Below, one piece after another: positions 60,099-64,000 of a stretch of 64,000 bases of DNA. A program made the translations under genes and the position numbers. The first letter of the stretch is position 1; every line of letters begins with the position of its first letter. The notes under the pieces are model-generated. The model was not told where the DNA came from and made no database searches. It worked only from the letters and a program-made list of their open reading frames with translations. The DNA comes from Variovorax sp. SG517 (GTDB lineage: Bacteria; Pseudomonadota; Gammaproteobacteria; Burkholderiales; Burkholderiaceae_C): contig NZ_JABMJG010000001.1 of NCBI RefSeq assembly GCF_013376045.1, positions 868,001-932,000 of the forward strand. The letters run 5' to 3'.

Positions 60099-62165
60099 AT
60101 GAACGCAACACTCCATCACCTCTCCAGTCGCAGGCGAATCCGCGGATCGGTCCTGATCAATACGGCCATTGCGCTGAGCCTGATCGTCATCACCCTGCTC
60201 GGCACGCAGCTCGGCTATCTCTTCTTCATCAAGCGCGAGCTTCAGAAGACTGCAGACCTCGCAGCGCTGTCGGGGGCCCAGTCGCTTCAGCCGTTTCTCT
60301 GCGCCGATGCGAAGACCGCAGCGGTGACGAACGCCGCTCAGAACATGCCGCCCCTGCTGCCTGCCCTCACGCAGGCGGACGTGGAATGCGGAAACTGGGA
60401 CCCAGGCAATCCCACGCGAACGGCACCTCAGTACTTCGGTACACCCGGCACCGGCCAGGCCTTCAATGCCGTGCGGGTCACCATCACGAGGACTCCGGCA
60501 CTGCTCCTGCCGGGAATTTCCGGCAGTCCGGCAGCCACCATCAGCGTGCAGGCACTTGCCGCACAGCGGCAGCCGCTCGCTTCCCTGGCCATTCGAAGCA
60601 CGCTGGTGAGCATCGACTCCAGCCAGTCGGCCTTGCTGAACGCCCTGTTCGGCGGCCTGCTGGGCGGTTCGCTGTCGGTCCAGGCCGTGGGCTGGCAGGG
60701 GCTGCTCAACACCGACATCCAGTTGTTGAGCTTTCTCGATCAACTCAAGATCGCCCTGAACATCAGCGCCGCCAACTACGACCAGGTGCTCGCTACGAAT
60801 GTGGACGCGGGTGTCCTGCTCCAGGCCATGATCTCCGTCATGGAACGCAGCGGCAACACTGCCGCAGCCACCATCCAGGCGTTGCGCGACCTGCTCGTCA
60901 CTGTCCAGGCGTCGCCGTTCACCCTCAAGCTCGCCGATCTGCTGAACGTGGCGAGCGGAACGGACGCTGCCGGCCTCAATACCAATCTGCAGCTCTTCCA
61001 GCTCGTCCAGGGAATGATCCAGGTCGCGAACGGCAAGAACGGCCTCGCGGCCACCGTGCCGATCAACGTCCCCGGCATTGCCAGCGTCACGGCGAAGGTG
61101 CAGGTCGTCGAGCCGCCGCAGGTCTCGGCCGTGGGAAATCCGATGCTCATCAATCCGGCACTCGGGGTTAATGATCCGAACAGGATTTACGTCCGCACTG
61201 CACAGGTCCGCATGCTGCTGTCCGTCAATCTCGACGGGATCACAAATCTTCTTTCGAACTTGCTTTCCACGGTGACTGGTGCGCTGTCTCCGCTTATCAA
61301 TTTTCTCGATAGCGTTGCAACTTTGAATCTCGGAACGATTGTGTCCGACTTGGTTGCAACAGTCGTCTGCAGCGGCAACTGCCTAGTGACCAAGGTTATT
61401 TACGCACAAGCTCTCCCCGCACCCATTGAAATTGGTCTCAGTGCTGGCAATGGTGCGGGACTGGTTACAGGCCATACATGCAACAGCTCTGATAGCAAAT
61501 CATTGAATGTCCAAGCCAGCACTAGTGTGGCTCGGTTGAATGTCGGCAAGGTTTCGAACATCTTTTCGTCTTCTGTGCCGGCAACAGCCGCTCCTGTAGG
61601 CATCGTCGAAATCGGCTATCGCGAAGCCAAGTTCGACTGGTGTCTTCTGTCGCTGATCTGTAGCCCCAAAAAATGGAAAGCTGCGAACGGCACGTATGTG
61701 ACTGACATGGGGCTTGCCCAGAAAACTGTCATCTCCGGACTCGGCCTTGTCGTCAACTCGGACGTCGGCGGAAGCGCAAGTGGCACCGCACTGACTTATG
61801 TTGCTCCAGCTCCGGCAAACCTACCAGAGATCGATGCCGCGCCATATGACGGCACAGGCAAAGATCCATCATTCAAGCCCATTAGCTCCACGTCGCTTGT
61901 GCAAAGCCTGGGATCCACGCTAGGTGGAATCCAGATTCAGCCCTACTCGAGCGACAGCAGCGGTGTCCTCGGAGGCCTGCTGAACGGCACCTTCAGCCTG
62001 ATCAGCAATCTCCTGAACACTCTGCAGACGGTGGTGACGAACGCACTCGGTCCCCTGCTCGACCCCGCCGTCAATGCACTACTGAACCTCCTGGGAATCG
62101 ACCTTGCGCAAGCGCAGGTCGGCGCTCGCCTCTCGTGCAATCGAGGTGCCCAGCTGGTCTATTGA
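60099..62165 (+). CDS. tadG: TadG-like pilus assembly protein
   Basis: A 688-residue protein with one N-terminal membrane helix (I-A-L-S-L-I-V-I-T-L-L-G-T-Q-L-G-Y-L) and D-L-A-A-L-S-G-A-Q, the TadG-type start. The long periplasmic part is Ala/Leu/Val/Ser-rich with repeated L-S-N-L-L-S-T-V-T-G-A-L-S-P-L and G-x-L-L-N-G-T segments. I see no von Willebrand A metal site. From about 61150 to 61900 the DNA drops in GC and uses many non-preferred codons, unlike the start and end, as if part of it were acquired or under other constraint. Confidence 0.8.
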   Translation: MNATLHHLSSRRRIRGSVLINTAIALSLIVITLLGTQLGYLFFIKRELQKTADLAALSGAQSLQPFLCADAKTAAVTNAAQNMPPLLPALTQADVECGNWDPGNPTRTAPQYFGTPGTGQAFNAVRVTITRTPALLLPGISGSPAATISVQALAAQRQPLASLAIRSTLVSIDSSQSALLNALFGGLLGGSLSVQAVGWQGLLNTDIQLLSFLDQLKIALNISAANYDQVLATNVDAGVLLQAMISVMERSGNTAAATIQALRDLLVTVQASPFTLKLADLLNVASGTDAAGLNTNLQLFQLVQGMIQVANGKNGLAATVPINVPGIASVTAKVQVVEPPQVSAVGNPMLINPALGVNDPNRIYVRTAQVRMLLSVNLDGITNLLSNLLSTVTGALSPLINFLDSVATLNLGTIVSDLVATVVCSGNCLVTKVIYAQALPAPIEIGLSAGNGAGLVTGHTCNSSDSKSLNVQASTSVARLNVGKVSNIFSSSVPATAAPVGIVEIGYREAKFDWCLLSLICSPKKWKAANGTYVTDMGLAQKTVISGLGLVVNSDVGGSASGTALTYVAPAPANLPEIDAAPYDGTGKDPSFKPISSTSLVQSLGSTLGGIQIQPYSSDSSGVLGGLLNGTFSLISNLLNTLQTVVTNALGPLLDPAVNALLNLLGIDLAQAQVGARLSCNRGAQLVY

Positions 62166-62183
62166 TATGCGCGTATTTCCAAC

Positions 62184-63614
62184 ATGAGCTCACCCGCCGC
62201 CAATTTCGACGAACTCGACCTCTTTGTCTGGGAAGGCAAGGCAGACATCCTCGACCGCATCGCGCGGTGCATGGCGAGCTTCGACGTGGAGGTCATCCGG
62301 GCCGACGGCATGCCGCCTCCGCATCAGGAGCAGGGCGTCGCGCTGCGGCCTTCGGTGGCGATCATCAGCGTCACGGTCATCGACGGCGGCGGGCTGGCGC
62401 ATGCGACCGAGCTGCTGCAGGGCATGCCGGTGATCTGGGTGGCGGCGGGCTCGCGCGAGCGCGACTCGCGGACCTATCCGCCCGAGTACCTGCATGTGCT
62501 GCCGTACGACTTCACCTGCGCCGAGTTGCGCACGATGGTCGCGAAGCTGGTGCGGCAGCTGCGCGCGCGCGAGGTGGCGCCGCAGCCGCCGGACGTGCTG
62601 GTGGCGCACTCCGACGCGATGAAGGCGCTGCTGGCCGAGGTGAACGCTTTTTCCGACTGCGACCACAGCGTGCTGGTGCGCGGCGAGACGGGCGTGGGCA
62701 AGGAGCGCATCGCGCAGCAGCTGCACCTGGGCCACCAGCGCTACGGCAAGGGCGCGTTCGTGGCGGTGAACTGCGGCGCGATTCCCGACGGGCTCTTCGA
62801 GTCGCTCTTCTTCGGCCACACCAAGGGCTCGTTCACGGGCGCGGTGCATGCGCACCGCGGCTACTTCGAGCAGGCCACGGGCGGTACGCTGTTCCTCGAC
62901 GAGATCGGCGACCTGCCGCGCTACCAGCAGGTGAAGCTGCTGCGCGTGCTGGAGGACAACGCGGTCACGCGGCTGGGCGCGACGGCGCCGGTGCGGGTGG
63001 ACTTCCGGCTGGTGGCGGCCACCAACCGCAACCTGCGCGAGATGGTGGCCAGCGGCGAGTTCCGCGCCGACCTGTTCTACCGGCTCGCGGTGATCGAGCT
63101 GCACGTGCCCAGCCTGGAGGAGCGCGGAGAGATCGACAAGATCGCGATCTTCAAGGCGCTGCTGACCAACGTGCTCGGCGACGAGCTCGAGGCACTGGGC
63201 GAGACGCCGCACTGGCTCAGCGACGCGGTGGCCGAGACCTACTTCCCCGGCAACGTACGCCAGCTGCGCAACCTCGCCGAGCGCGTGGGCGTGATCGCGC
63301 GGCAGCTGCACAGCTGGGACCAGAACCTGATCCAGCGCGCCATCGCGCTCACGCGCGGCACGCCGGCGCCGGCTGCATCTGCCGGCAACGGGATGAACGG
63401 CAGCGGTGGCGGCGTCGGCTCGATCGACGGCAGCGCGGACCGCAAGGGCTGGAACAGCAGCGAGCGCAACCGCATCATCGCGGCGCTGGAGATCAACGAC
63501 TGGAAGCGCCAGGACACGGCGCAGCACCTGGGCATCAGCCGCAAGGTGCTGTGGGAGAAGATGCGCAAGTACCAGATCCTCGACGGGGAGCCTGGCATCC
63601 CCGAAGAGCAATAG
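62184..63614 (+). CDS. Sigma-54-dependent Fis-type activator of the Tad locus
   Basis: A 476-residue enhancer-binding protein. An N-terminal receiver-like region (1-130) lacks a clear phospho-acceptor Asp in the usual place. The AAA+ domain has Walker A G167-E-T-G-V-G-K-E, the sigma-54 loop G215-S-F-T-G-A220 and F-L-D-E-I-G-D. The C-terminal Fis-type HTH is [26 protein letters not shown]. It ends the Tad gene run on the same strand, so pilus genes are likely targets. Confidence 0.9.
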   Translation: MSSPAANFDELDLFVWEGKADILDRIARCMASFDVEVIRADGMPPPHQEQGVALRPSVAIISVTVIDGGGLAHATELLQGMPVIWVAAGSRERDSRTYPPEYLHVLPYDFTCAELRTMVAKLVRQLRAREVAPQPPDVLVAHSDAMKALLAEVNAFSDCDHSVLVRGETGVGKERIAQQLHLGHQRYGKGAFVAVNCGAIPDGLFESLFFGHTKGSFTGAVHAHRGYFEQATGGTLFLDEIGDLPRYQQVKLLRVLEDNAVTRLGATAPVRVDFRLVAATNRNLREMVASGEFRADLFYRLAVIELHVPSLEERGEIDKIAIFKALLTNVLGDELEALGETPHWLSDAVAETYFPGNVRQLRNLAERVGVIARQLHSWDQNLIQRAIALTRGTPAPAASAGNGMNGSGGGVGSIDGSADRKGWNSSERNRIIAALEINDWKRQDTAQHLGISRKVLWEKMRKYQILDGEPGIPEEQ

Positions 63615-63619
63615 GTTCT

Positions 63620-63728
63620 CCCCCAGGCTGCGCGGCACTTCGTGTCCGCTTCGCCAACCCCCTTCCGGGGGCAACACCTGAGGCCCGGCAAAGCCGGTTC
63701 CTCGGTGTTCCCGAAATGGCTTCGCTTG
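63620..63728. repeat. Dispersed extragenic repeat, copy 4
   Basis: Same orientation as copy 1: CCCCAGGCTGCGCGGCACTTC, CCAACCCCCTTCCGGGGG, GGCCCGGCAAAGCCGGTTCC and GTGTTCCCGAAA in order. It again lies between convergent genes (the sigma-54 activator and the partial gene after it). Confidence 0.8.
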
Positions 63729-63736
63729 CCTCGTGT

Positions 63737-64000
63737 TCAGGGGATGGAGAGGCGTTGCGCTCTGCGCAAGGTTGGCAGGGCGCCGGCTGCTCCGGTTGCG
63801 CGTTCGCTTACCACCGGTTCGCTGGCGCAGGCGGTGTTGCTCGAGATGCAGAGCGTGCCGAGCAGGCCGTCTTCCGTGAGCACCTGGCGCCTGGGTGCGC
63901 CGAAGAGGCCGTCGATCCAGCCGTTGGGGCCGAGGGGGTCGATGCGCAGTTCGCCGGTGGTGCGCGCCAGGCGCAGCTCGGAGATGCGCAGGTCGAAGAC
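63737..64000 (-). CDS. Unrecognised protein, C-terminal 87 residues (5' end beyond the window)
   Basis: A minus-strand frame open from the window end to a stop at 63737. The visible part ends ...A-Q-R-L-S-I-P and contains E-L-R-L-A-R-T-T-G-E-L-R-I-D and G-W-I-D-G-L-F-G-A-P-R-R-Q. Codon use is typical of the window. I recognise no family. Two cysteines (L-C-I and A-C-A, nine residues apart) could pair if it is exported. Confidence 0.6.
   Translation of the reverse strand, partial: VFDLRISELRLARTTGELRIDPLGPNGWIDGLFGAPRRQVLTEDGLLGTLCISSNTACASEPVVSERATGAAGALPTLRRAQRLSIP

Overview
This window reads as a high-GC betaproteobacterial chromosome, most likely Comamonadaceae close to Variovorax. That is an inference from its strong G/C third-position bias, three Bug/TctC-type binding proteins, beta-ketoadipate and hydroquinone catabolic genes, a Tad pilus locus and a dispersed extragenic repeat. 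I see no transposase, phage gene, CRISPR array or rRNA, so this looks like core and niche-adaptation chromosome rather than a mobile island.

1-8.1 kb: a mixed set of an SRPBCC protein (5' end cut off), a VOC protein, a DHA2 drug-efflux pump, a DUF1428 protein, a TauE-type exporter, an intradiol ring-cleavage dioxygenase, a membrane glycosyltransferase, a LysR regulator and a DoxX protein. 8.1-11.2 kb: a possible signalling unit. A Crp-type regulator with an intact cyclic-nucleotide pocket is divergent from a membrane protein that fuses a His-rich membrane domain, a [2Fe-2S] ferredoxin domain and a class III nucleotidyl cyclase. Two near-identical CRP-like palindromes lie at the same distance from DoxX and from a small exported protein.

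11.2-24.8 kb: maleylacetate reductase, then an expanded RNA-repair locus. On the minus strand runs a structured leader with a tRNA-like element, slipin, a 3' tRNA half, rtcB, two small proteins (one a zinc ribbon), an RNase Z-like protein, a nucleotidyltransferase and rtcA. On the plus strand is rtcR, followed by a 2H phosphoesterase-phosphatase fusion and a DnaQ-like exonuclease. A -24/-12 (sigma-54) promoter match faces the minus operon. Then come a lipoprotein hydrolase and an ornithine cyclodeaminase-like protein.

24.9-33.5 kb: small proteins, TetR, DinB, DJ-1 and ribbon-helix-helix proteins, then the beta-ketoadipate genes pcaI, pcaJ and pcaF with a Bug protein, divergent from an IclR regulator with a repeated operator. 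33.6-46.3 kb: a phytase-like esterase lipoprotein, then a long minus-strand cluster: LysR, hydroquinone 1,2-dioxygenase small and large subunits, a semialdehyde dehydrogenase, a Bug protein, a complete branched-chain-type ABC transporter, and a second Bug protein. With maleylacetate reductase and pcaIJF, the window encodes a complete inferred route from hydroquinone to succinyl-CoA and acetyl-CoA.

46.4-63.7 kb: a TPR protein and an L,D-transpeptidase, then a full Tad (tight adherence) pilus locus: two Flp pilins, prepilin peptidase, RcpC, RcpA, TadZ, TadA, TadB, TadC, TadD, a DUF3613 protein, two TadE/F pseudopilins, TadG and a sigma-54 activator. The last 264 bases are the 3' end of an unrecognised minus-strand gene. 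A repeat of about 100 bp occurs four times, mostly between convergent genes.
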